A DNA stretch of 64,000 nt from Muribaculaceae bacterium Isolate-002 (NCI) (lineage in GTDB: Bacteria > Bacteroidota > Bacteroidia > Bacteroidales > Muribaculaceae). Each line of letters starts with the position of its first letter. The first letter of the stretch is position 1. The stretch covers positions 1 to 64,000 of the forward strand of contig SCEG01000012.1 of NCBI GenBank assembly GCA_004102805.1, written 5' to 3'. A model generated the notes under the pieces. It saw nothing but the letters and a program-made list of their open reading frames with translations, had not been told where the DNA came from and ran no database searches. The position numbers were made by a program, and so were the translations under genes. Shown here piece by piece: positions 1 to 6,423 of the stretch.

Positions 1-144
1 AAAATTTCTATTTGCATATCACTAATTTAGCTATTTTTCAGCCACATATGCAATATCTGAAAGTTTATTTCACATAATCGTTCATATTTTTGACTGAAAT
101 TTTACTAAATCTCATGCGCCAGCCCTGAAAATCCATAATATGCT

Positions 145-175
145 ATTGCATTACAATCAAAAACTGTTAACTTTG
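145..175 (+). promoter_or_regulatory. Candidate Bacteroidetes-type promoter in a gene-free stretch
   Basis: The first 265 bases hold no gene that I can support. The only signal is TTG at 146-148, 19 bases, then TAACTTTG at 168-175, which fits the Bacteroidetes sigma-ABfr promoter (TTTG, about 20 bp, TAnnTTTG). It points into the broken surface-protein remnant that follows, so it may be the surviving promoter of a gene that was deleted or rearranged. Confidence 0.4.
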
Positions 176-265
176 CAAGTGCATGGCGCCGGCAGAGGCC
201 CGATGCGGGCCGAGGGGCGGGATGCCGACATAATTTGAAAGCGTTTACTCGACGCTCTTTCTTGA

Positions 266-1287
266 CTTGCTGAAACTTCGCAACTTTCATCGATCCGTCA
301 GGAATGTAGCAACGGTAGATGGCTTATTTATGATGCAGCAGTCCCTGTTGGAGTCCGGGAGGATTGGGGCTGTGAATTATTCGGTGATAAGGTGCACGAA
401 AACGCCACGCTCTATGTGCGGCCTATGGCTGTAGAAGCTGCACGTACCACCTATCCATGGAACAAATTTAAAAACATTGTGGCATACGAATTTCCTATAC
501 AGGATTATTATCTTGTAGGTGACTTCAATGATTGGGAAAACGGCGAGGAAAATTGTAAATTCACTCCTACTGATAACGGTGATTATGTTTTTGACTACGA
601 GGGGAGATACTGTCGGAGTTCAAGATTACGGACGGCACTTGGGAAAATGCCGGTGTTTATGGCGGCGCGACATTGTCGCTTAATGAAATAAATTATGTCT
701 GGCGACCGGGCGAAAACCTTAATTTCGGCGATGGAGTGGGTGTGGAAAATCCGCATATTGTATTCAATCCCGAGAAAATGACAATAACAGTGACCGGTAG
801 CTGGGCTGATTTGACTCAGTATTATGAAATTTGGGGCAATTTCCCTGAAGGAGGAGCAAATTGGTCTGCCACAAAAATGACTTTGGATGATGACCCTACC
901 AGTGGAATATGGAAAGCTGAAAATGTCGTTGTGGAAAATAAGAGCGAGTTTGTATTAAGGTTTATGGTCTCAGATGTCGTAAAACATTGGCTTCACCCTT
1001 ATGAAAGTACCGAAATAACAACTCCAGGAACTTATCCCTGTATCCCTATCGAATATGATTATAATTATTCTATCGTACCCGGGAAATGGGACATCACATA
1101 CAACAGAACTTTAGGGACTTTAACTGTAGAATCGGCTATAGGTGCAGTCGACGAAATCGAAGCCGACAGCCAATCAGCCGCTACCATCTACTACAACCTC
1201 CAGGGTGTACGCGTTGACAACCCCACAGCCGGCGACCTCTACATAGTGGTCCGCGGCAACAAAACCACCAAGGAATACGTAAAATAA
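266..1287 (+). pseudogene. Truncated, frameshifted surface protein: BspA-like tail plus SusE/F-like domains
   Basis: A reading frame is open from 266 to about 600 and continues in the +1-shifted frame to the stop at 1287. No start codon or signal peptide is visible, so the 5' end is missing. The first part resembles the last unit of BspA-type leucine-rich repeat proteins (ENATLYV, then VEAARTTYPWNKFKNIVAYE at about 400-490). Next come SusE/F-like beta-sandwich segments (YYLVGDFNDW). After the slip near the GGGG at 601-604 the shifted frame continues with EFKITDGTWENAGVYGG, which is the expected continuation. The C-terminus (YYNLQGVRV, then GDLYIVVRG) is a tail I associate with Bacteroidales surface proteins. 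Each feature is typical, but their combination, the lost 5' end and the shift suggest a decayed gene. A sequencing error in the G run could explain the shift but not the missing 5' end. Confidence 0.65.
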
Positions 1288-1312
1288 TCGTATCCTTCCC
1301 CCGCATGGCAAT

Positions 1313-1357
1313 TTACGGGCACATCGGCGCATAAAAAAACGGCCGGTGTGCCCGTAA
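1313..1357. terminator. Hairpin between converging surface remnant and radA
   Basis: TTACGGGCACA (1313-1323) pairs with TGTGCCCGTAA (1347-1357). The stem lies between the stop of the plus-strand remnant and the stop of minus-strand radA, so it probably ends transcription in both directions. Confidence 0.6.
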
Positions 1358-1363
1358 TTTAGT

Positions 1364-2734
1364 TCAAAATTCCAAATTCTTTAAGGCTTCGTCGACTTTG
1401 CTCACCTCTATGATTTTTATGTTGAATTTCTGCGCGTCGATGCCTTTGAGGTTGTGGCGTGGTATGATTATGCACTCCATGCCGAGCTTGGCAGCTTCCG
1501 ATATGCGTTGCTCTATGCGTGTCACGGGGCGTATCTCGCCTGACAGACCGACCTCTCCGGTCATACACACTTTCCGCGGTATCGCAATGTCGATGTTTGA
1601 CGACAGCACGGCACATATCACCGGCAGATCCATCGCCGGATCGGCCACCTTCAGGCCACCGGCTATGTTGAGAAACACATCTTTCTGTATCAGTTTGAAG
1701 CCCACGCGCTTCTCGAGCACGGCAAGCAGCATGTTCATGCGGCGGGAGTCAAATCCCGTGACCGAGCGCTGCGGAGTGCCGTAGGCGGCAGTGCTTACCA
1801 ATGCCTGTGTCTCAATGAGAAACGCGCGTATCCCTTCGACAGCCACGCCCACCGCTGTGCCCGACAGATTTTCATCGGCCGGCGACAGCAGCATCTCCGA
1901 CGGGTTGGCGACCTCGCGCAGCCCGCGACGGCACATCTCATATATGCCTATCTCGTTGGTGTTGCCGAAACGGTTTTTTATAGCGCGCAGCAGGCGGTAG
2001 AGATGCTGACGGTCACCCTCGAAGTGGAGCACTACGTCGACAATATGCTCAAGCACCTTGGGGCCTGCGATGGCGCCGTCTTTGTTGATATGGCCGATAA
2101 GCAGCACCGGCACACTCGTTTCCTTCGCATATTTGAGCAGTCGGGCGGCGCATTCGCGCACCTGGCTGACACTTCCGGCGGCGCTCTCTATCGTTTCCGA
2201 TGCCACGGTCTGAATGGAGTCGACTATCAGCAGTTCGGGCTGCAGGTCATCGATATGGTCGAAGATGTTTTCAAGCGATGTCTCGCACACGATGTAGCAG
2301 TTGTCTGACAGACGGCCGATGCGGTCGGCGCGCATCTTGAGCTGCGTGGCGCTCTCTTCGCCTGACACATAGAGTATGCGGCGCGACTTGATGGATAATA
2401 TATTCTGCAGCACAAGCGTCGACTTGCCTATGCCGGGCTCTCCGCCGATAAGCACCATCGAGCCGGCCACGAGGCCGCCTCCGAGCACCCGGTTGAGTTC
2501 CTCCGAGGGCATGTGTATGCGAGGCTCGTCGAGAGCTTCGATTTCTGACACTTTGCGTGGCTTGCTTTTTGTCATGCGTGCCGGCCCAATTGACTTTGAA
2601 GAGCCTTTGGCCGTAGTGACACGCTCTTCCACCATCGTGTTCCATTGTCCGCACTCGGGGCAGCGGCCGGCCCATTTGGGTGACTGGGCGCCGCATTGCG
2701 AACAAAACCATGCCGACTTGATTGTTTTAGCCAT
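1364..2734 (-). CDS. radA: DNA repair protein RadA
   Basis: RadA (Sms) is a DnaB-type hexameric motor that drives branch migration of recombination intermediates. The 456 residues match the usual length of about 450-460. An N-terminal C4 zinc finger is visible (CSQCG at about residues 11-15, CPECG at about 26-30), then a RecA-like ATPase with Walker A GEPGIGKST near residue 97, the family signature KNRFG near residue 253, and a C-terminal Lon-like domain (TGEVGLSGEIRPV). It lies 30 bases downstream of the TrmH-type methyltransferase on the same strand, so the two are probably co-transcribed. Nothing is missing from the protein. Confidence 0.97.
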   Translation of the reverse strand: MAKTIKSAWFCSQCGAQSPKWAGRCPECGQWNTMVEERVTTAKGSSKSIGPARMTKSKPRKVSEIEALDEPRIHMPSEELNRVLGGGLVAGSMVLIGGEPGIGKSTLVLQNILSIKSRRILYVSGEESATQLKMRADRIGRLSDNCYIVCETSLENIFDHIDDLQPELLIVDSIQTVASETIESAAGSVSQVRECAARLLKYAKETSVPVLLIGHINKDGAIAGPKVLEHIVDVVLHFEGDRQHLYRLLRAIKNRFGNTNEIGIYEMCRRGLREVANPSEMLLSPADENLSGTAVGVAVEGIRAFLIETQALVSTAAYGTPQRSVTGFDSRRMNMLLAVLEKRVGFKLIQKDVFLNIAGGLKVADPAMDLPVICAVLSSNIDIAIPRKVCMTGEVGLSGEIRPVTRIEQRISEAAKLGMECIIIPRHNLKGIDAQKFNIKIIEVSKVDEALKNLEF

Positions 2735-2764
2735 TTGCGGTGTGGGATATAAGATGTGGGTGTA

Positions 2765-3538
2765 TTATTGGTTTCTGCGGAATTGCGACAATATCACGGC
2801 CGTGGCCATCGACACATTCAATGACTCGACATGCGGAGCGTCGACAGGGTAGGGCGGGATGAAGAGATGGTGGGTGACACACGCCGCAACTGCCTGCGAG
2901 ATGCCTTTCCCCTCGTTGCCCATGATGATGACGCCCTCCGGCTGCAATGATGCGCCATAGATGTTCTCGCCGTCGAGAAATGTGCCGTAGACTGCGGTGT
3001 CGTGCGGCAGCCGGCTGAGCCACTGAGGCAGGTCGGTGTAAACGACCTTGACACGGGCGAGCGCACCCATCGTGGCCTGCACCACTTTGTGATTATACAT
3101 GTCGACAGTGTCGCGCGAGCACACTATCGTGCCTATGCCAAACCAGTCGCAGGCGCGTATGATTGTGCCCAGATTGCCCGGATCCTGCACTCCGTCGAGT
3201 GCCAGCGTCAGCCCTGAGCCGGCGGCGATGACTTCCTGCGCGGGAATTTCCATCACCGCTATCACTTCGGGGGCGTTGCTCATCGAAGATATACGCTCCA
3301 TGTCGGCGCGCGTGGCTTTGATTGCCTCTGCTCCCTGCGGCAGTGGCGCCGCGTTTCGTTCAAACCATGCGTGGGTAGCCACTATCATGCGGCATCTGAA
3401 ACTGTCGGTGAGCTCGGAGATGCATTTCGCCCCCTCGGCCACAAACAGCCGCAGCTCACGGCGATGCTTCGGTTGTTGCAGCGAGGCTATCAGTTTGCGT
3501 CGCGTCGCGCTCAGCGCGGGTAAATTGTCGGTATTCAT
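2765..3538 (-). CDS. TrmH/SpoU family rRNA 2'-O-methyltransferase
   Basis: SpoU-class (SPOUT) methyltransferases use S-adenosylmethionine to methylate ribose 2'-OH groups in tRNA or rRNA. The protein has an N-terminal substrate-binding domain (about residues 1-100), then the SPOUT knot with the three family motifs: DGVQDPGNLGTIIRACDW, then IIMGNEGKGIS, then PPYPVDAPHVESLNVSMATA. An ATG 12 codons upstream in the same frame was rejected, because a good promoter (3544-3575) lies between the two and its predicted transcript begins almost at the chosen ATG (3538). The protein is then 257 residues. RlmB is the nearest named relative, but the exact target cannot be told from sequence. radA follows in the same operon. 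Confidence 0.9.
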   Translation of the reverse strand: MNTDNLPALSATRRKLIASLQQPKHRRELRLFVAEGAKCISELTDSFRCRMIVATHAWFERNAAPLPQGAEAIKATRADMERISSMSNAPEVIAVMEIPAQEVIAAGSGLTLALDGVQDPGNLGTIIRACDWFGIGTIVCSRDTVDMYNHKVVQATMGALARVKVVYTDLPQWLSRLPHDTAVYGTFLDGENIYGASLQPEGVIIMGNEGKGISQAVAACVTHHLFIPPYPVDAPHVESLNVSMATAVILSQFRRNQ

Positions 3539-3543
3539 AACCC

Positions 3544-3575
3544 CAAAGTTAATCAAATGTTTGCAACTGCACAAA
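3544..3575 (-). promoter_or_regulatory. Promoter of the trmH-radA operon
   Basis: Read on the minus strand, TTTG (3575-3572), a 20-base spacer and TAACTTTG (3551-3544) fit the Bacteroidetes promoter. The ATG at 3538 is only 6 bases beyond the -7 element, so the mRNA may be leaderless or nearly so. The promoter interleaves with the divergent rnpB promoter. Confidence 0.7.
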
Positions 3576-3591
3576 AAAGTTGCTACCTTTG
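3560..3591 (+). promoter_or_regulatory. Promoter of rnpB
   Basis: TTTG (3560-3563), a 20-base spacer and TACCTTTG (3584-3591) form a near-perfect Bacteroidetes promoter. The predicted start near 3598 agrees with the 5' strand of the RNase P P1 helix at about 3601. Confidence 0.8.
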
Positions 3592-3597
3592 TGACCT

Positions 3598-3997
3598 CGA
3601 CAGAGGTCCGGCTCGTCGCGGGGAGAGCGCTGTTTCATTACGGCGCCGCCTGAGGAAAGTCCGGGCAACGCAGGGCACCACACTCTCTAACTGGGAGCTA
3701 TCGGCGACGGTAGAGCAGCGTGACAGAAAACAACCGCCGTGGCTTCATTGCCGCGGTAAGGGTGAAAAGGTGGGGTAAGAGCCCACCGGGCGCCACAGCG
3801 ATGTGGCGTGCCGCACGTCTTGTGGGTTGCAAGGTCAAGTATACCGGCATTTAAGGGTTGCTCGCCCATTGCCGGGGGGTAGACTGCTACGGACCGCGCA
3901 CCCGTGCGCGGCCAAGATAAATGACGGGCCGTCATTCCCGTGCGGGCGTGAGCCTGCCTTGCAGTGACGACATAACCCGGCTTACAGGACCTCTGTT
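3598..3997 (+). ncRNA. rnpB: RNase P RNA, bacterial type A-like
   Basis: This is the catalytic RNA of RNase P, which removes the 5' leaders of tRNA precursors. The ends form helix P1: AGAGGTCC near 3602 pairs with GGACCTCT near 3987. The universally conserved early core GAGGAAAGTCCGGGC is at about 3652-3666, and the conserved 3' block (GACGACATAACCCGGCTTACAG) lies just before the P1 3' strand. A T-rich stretch (from 3996) follows and probably terminates the RNA. Ends are inferred from pairing and from the promoter and may be off by a few bases. Confidence 0.95.
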
Positions 3998-4112
3998 TTT
4001 TTATTTTCTTCGGCTGTAACATTTCATATCATATCTGCGTCTTATATACAGATGCGGGGCAGTTGTGCTTCGGCATCGGTTTCAGATAATAATTTTAAGA
4101 CATATTACAGTT

Positions 4113-4907
4113 ATGAAAAAAATCTCACTTCTTGCCCTGCTCGTTCTTGTGTGCGGCATCGTGGCAGTCTCGGCGCGCACGCTGATTGAGCCGTCAAAAA
4201 AATCTGTTTCGAAATCTTTCAACATCAGCAATTTCGACGAACTGAAAGTGTCCGGTGTGTATGAAGTGGAGTATGAACAGACTACCTCCAATGCATGGAG
4301 CGGTGAAGTCACCGCTCCTGAAAACATCATGCCCTACGTCAAAGTGCGCCGCAGCGGCGATTGCCTCGTGCTGTCGCTTGACAAAGGTCTGTCGACAAGA
4401 GACAGCTACACGCTCAAAGCCAAGGTGAAGGCTCCTGTGCTTGAGGAGATTGACCTTTCGGGTGCGGCTTCATTTAAGGCCGGCAAGATAAATCTCGCAG
4501 GCCGCAAGTTTGAAATCGATGCTTCCGGCGCTTCGAAGTATGATATAAAATCGGTCGTGGCATCTGAAGTGGAAATCGATTTCAGCGGTGCGTCAAATCT
4601 TAAAATCGGCACAGTGATTGCCGAAAATATCGAGGTTGAGTCAAGTGGTGCGTCAGATATCGACCTGCCCGGCATATCGGCCCAAAAGGTAGAGGTCAAA
4701 GCTTCCGGAGCCTCGGATATCGACCTTGGCGGCAAGGCGGAATATCTTTCGATAAATGCAAGCGGAGCCTCCACGGTCGTTGCCAAGTCGCTCAAAGCTG
4801 TGTCCGGCAAACTTGATGCATCAGGAGCTTCAGATATCAGTGCCAATGTGGCAAATCCGCTATTGCAACGCGCTTCCGGAGCATCTTCGATAAAAAATAA
4901 AAAATAA
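4113..4907 (+). CDS. Exported GIN-domain (DUF2807) repeat protein
   Basis: The 264-residue protein starts with a signal peptide (MKKISLLALLVLV, cleavage likely near residue 22) and then has a head GIN domain (DUF2807), a family of putative auto-transporter adhesin-like beta-helix proteins common in Bacteroidetes; its function is not established. The body carries a ladder of about eight SGAS or SGAA motifs spaced 18-20 residues apart, as expected for turns of a right-handed beta structure. The ATG at 4113 was chosen over one 16 codons upstream because it begins the signal peptide directly. There is no lipobox, so the protein is probably periplasmic or surface exposed. It stands alone between rnpB and the tRNA. 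Confidence 0.88.
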   Translation: MKKISLLALLVLVCGIVAVSARTLIEPSKKSVSKSFNISNFDELKVSGVYEVEYEQTTSNAWSGEVTAPENIMPYVKVRRSGDCLVLSLDKGLSTRDSYTLKAKVKAPVLEEIDLSGAASFKAGKINLAGRKFEIDASGASKYDIKSVVASEVEIDFSGASNLKIGTVIAENIEVESSGASDIDLPGISAQKVEVKASGASDIDLGGKAEYLSINASGASTVVAKSLKAVSGKLDASGASDISANVANPLLQRASGASSIKNKK

Positions 4908-4919
4908 TTTGTCAAAAAA

Positions 4920-4951
4920 TTTGGTTAATTAAAACTTTGTATCTATCTTTG
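4920..4951 (+). promoter_or_regulatory. Promoter of the tRNA(CAT) gene
   Basis: TTTG (4920-4923), exactly 20 bases, then TATCTTTG (4944-4951) match the Bacteroidetes consensus. The predicted start near 4958 gives a leader of about 60 bases before the mature tRNA. Confidence 0.75.
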
Positions 4952-5016
4952 CACTCGCAAATGAGGGGTAGCCGACGAGATAAATGAGTCAAAAATCTTT
5001 CATTAGTGCAAAGGAC

Positions 5017-5090
5017 GGCGGGATAGCTCAGTTGGTTAGAGCGTCGGATTCATAACCCGGAGGTCTCGAGTTCAATTCTCGATCCCGCTA
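5017..5090 (+). tRNA. tRNA with CAT anticodon, probably tRNA-Met
   Basis: The cloverleaf can be drawn: acceptor GGCGGGA with TCCCGCT, U8-A9, D-arm GCTC-AGTTGGTTA-GAGC, anticodon loop TTCATAA with anticodon CAT, 5-base variable loop AGGTC, T-arm TCGAG-TTCAATT-CTCGA, discriminator A. CCA is not encoded. Two oddities: a G1-U72 pair at the acceptor end, and an A31-C39 apposition closing the anticodon loop. The absence of three consecutive G-C pairs under the loop argues against an initiator. A CAT anticodon can also belong to tRNA-Ile2 after lysidine modification, and sequence alone does not settle Met versus Ile2. Confidence 0.9.
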
Positions 5091-5133
5091 CGAAAGAAGA
5101 GAGGTGTGATTTAATCACACCTCTCTTCTTTCG
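5091..5133 (+). terminator. Perfect 20-bp hairpin directly after the tRNA
   Basis: The 20 bases at 5091-5110 are the exact reverse complement of 5114-5133, with a 3-base loop (TTA). The stem begins at the base after the tRNA discriminator. It probably terminates the tRNA transcript, although no long T run follows. Confidence 0.75.
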
Positions 5134-5161
5134 TAGCATCTAAATCTGATAATACAATCCG

Positions 5162-5175
5162 CCGTGCGTCCCTAC
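5162..5175. repeat. Half copy of a dispersed palindromic repeat
   Basis: CCGTGCGTCCCTAC here is the exact reverse complement of GTAGGGACGCACGG at 41358-41371, where a full palindromic copy of the element sits. This copy has only one arm. Confidence 0.5.
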
Positions 5176-5191
5176 AATATGAGGCCTTTCT

Positions 5192-5217
5192 TATGCACTG
5201 CAATTCAGGATTGAGCC
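5192..5217 (-). repeat. 26-bp dispersed repeat, copy 1
   Basis: Read on the minus strand these 26 bases match 16110-16135 on the plus strand with one mismatch (core CCTGAATTGCAGTGCATA). The two copies are inverted and 10.9 kb apart, one upstream of the sigma-factor operon and one downstream of the 10-16 kb module. Confidence 0.7.
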
Positions 5218-5238
5218 ATAAAAGGAACGCTAATTTTT

Positions 5239-5270
5239 TTGAAAAAATTTTTCAAGGGGGTTGAGTTTTG
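5239..5270 (+). promoter_or_regulatory. Leader motif upstream of the ECF sigma operon
   Basis: A near-palindromic A/T block (5239-5255) is followed by GGGGG and TTGAGTTTTG. It carries no TAnnTTTG box at normal spacing, so the operon may be read by an alternative sigma factor, possibly its own product. This is inference from position and composition. Confidence 0.4.
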
Positions 5271-5295
5271 CGCCGGTTGTGTGTCTTTATAGTGT

Positions 5296-5784
5296 ATGAC
5301 GAACAGAAATGACATAGAACAGCTTTTCAAAGCACATTATGCGCAGATGTACCGGTTGGCCGTGGCACTTCTGCATGACGATGACCTTGCGCGCGACATC
5401 GTCCATGATGTGTTCGTATCATTGCTCGACTCACCACATGGCATACATGTTTCCGGAGGCTATCTGCTGAAGGCGGTCAGAAACCGCAGTCTCAACCATA
5501 TCAGGGATTGCGAGAGACATCAGCGCATCGCCAACCGATATTTCCTCGATAATGAGGAATATGATGCAGAGATGTGGCCCGACGATGAAACCGTGGCGCG
5601 AATATACAGACTTATACGTGAGGAGATTACTCCACAGGCAAAACGCGTGATGGAACTGCGCTTTGCCGACGGACTCCCGTTTTCCGATATTTCTGCTGCG
5701 ATGGGTATAAGCGAGACTGCTGTGTATCGTCATTTGAGTCAAGCACTTAAAATCATCCGTAAAAAACTCAATGAAAATGGATAA
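5296..5784 (+). CDS. ECF-type RNA polymerase sigma-70 factor (FecI-like)
   Basis: The 162-residue protein has the two-domain form of ECF sigma factors. Region 2 covers about residues 8-75 (LFKAHYAQMYRLAVALLHD, DIVHDVFVSLL) and region 4 about residues 100-157, with the helix-turn-helix LPFSDISAAMGISETAVYRHL. It should bind core RNA polymerase and direct it to a small regulon. The next gene, which overlaps it by a few bases, encodes its likely membrane anti-sigma factor, and an STN outer-membrane barrel follows. This three-gene order is the standard Bacteroidetes cell-surface signalling arrangement. The family is large and the inducer cannot be told. Confidence 0.95.
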   Translation: MTNRNDIEQLFKAHYAQMYRLAVALLHDDDLARDIVHDVFVSLLDSPHGIHVSGGYLLKAVRNRSLNHIRDCERHQRIANRYFLDNEEYDAEMWPDDETVARIYRLIREEITPQAKRVMELRFADGLPFSDISAAMGISETAVYRHLSQALKIIRKKLNENG

Positions 5785-6421
5785 GTACGAACTTGTGCTC
5801 GATGTTGTCGAGCACCCTGAAAGATACACCGCTGAGCAACTGGCGGAAATCATGTCAGACTCCGAGTGCCGGGAAATCTATAATCTTCTATGCAAGACTG
5901 ACTCAGCGGTTGAGGCTCATAAAGAGGTCGATGTTGAGACTGAGTGGGAACGCTTCGCCGTAGAACGCGACCAGCGTCAGCGTCGCCGCATCCGTTGGTT
6001 CTCAGGCCGCGCGGCATCAATCTCGGCCATAGTGTGCTCGTCAATAGTAGCTGTCGCTTCGGGCATCGCTGTCACGGTGAAATTGACAGAACCCGCATCG
6101 GAGCACGAGCAGCAGCCGGAGCCGGCGCCCGTGGTCTCCGTTCCGGCAGTCACTCTCACGGAGAGTGCGTCAGCCCCGGCCGATACAATAATGGAATTTG
6201 ACGACACGGTGATGTTTGAGGATGAATCGTTTGAGTCGATAATGCATCATATAGCCGTCATCTATGGCGTTGATGTGAAATTCAACAACAGAGATGCCGG
6301 AGCTCTGCGTCTCTACTATCGGCTCGACCCCACTCTGTCGCTTGACGAAGTGGTGGCACAGCTCAACACATTCGAACAGATAAATATTTCCTGCGAGGGT
6401 AATATGTTAATAATCGACTGA
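5777..6421 (+). CDS. Short FecR-like anti-sigma factor (DUF4974-type C-terminus)
   Basis: A protein of about 214 residues that should hold the preceding sigma factor at the membrane. The cytoplasmic N-terminus (about 1-70) is charged, one membrane segment follows (about 78-97, AASISAIVCSSIVAVASGIA), then a Pro/Glu-rich periplasmic linker (about 100-135), and a C-terminal DUF4974/STN-like domain (about 140-214, ESFESIMHHIAVIYGVDVKF). Classical FecR-type anti-sigmas are about 320-400 residues with a FecR domain between membrane segment and DUF4974; that domain is absent here. The start overlaps the sigma gene. An ATG two codons earlier (5771) is equally possible. The next gene begins 2 bases after its stop. 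Confidence 0.85.
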   Translation: MDKYELVLDVVEHPERYTAEQLAEIMSDSECREIYNLLCKTDSAVEAHKEVDVETEWERFAVERDQRQRRRIRWFSGRAASISAIVCSSIVAVASGIAVTVKLTEPASEHEQQPEPAPVVSVPAVTLTESASAPADTIMEFDDTVMFEDESFESIMHHIAVIYGVDVKFNNRDAGALRLYYRLDPTLSLDEVVAQLNTFEQINISCEGNMLIID

Positions 6422-6423
6422 TC

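Noticed and set aside
105-290. Minus-strand open frame of 61 codons
   Set aside because: No family, Arg/Pro-rich composition typical of a chance frame, and it lies in the gene-free start of the window.
4065-4112. Earlier start for the GIN-domain gene
   Set aside because: The signal peptide begins at 4113 and the upstream codons are not signal-like.
5239-5255. A/T palindrome considered as an intrinsic terminator for the tRNA
   Set aside because: The 20-bp hairpin at 5091-5133 is already adjacent to the tRNA, and the A/T block lies just ahead of the sigma gene.
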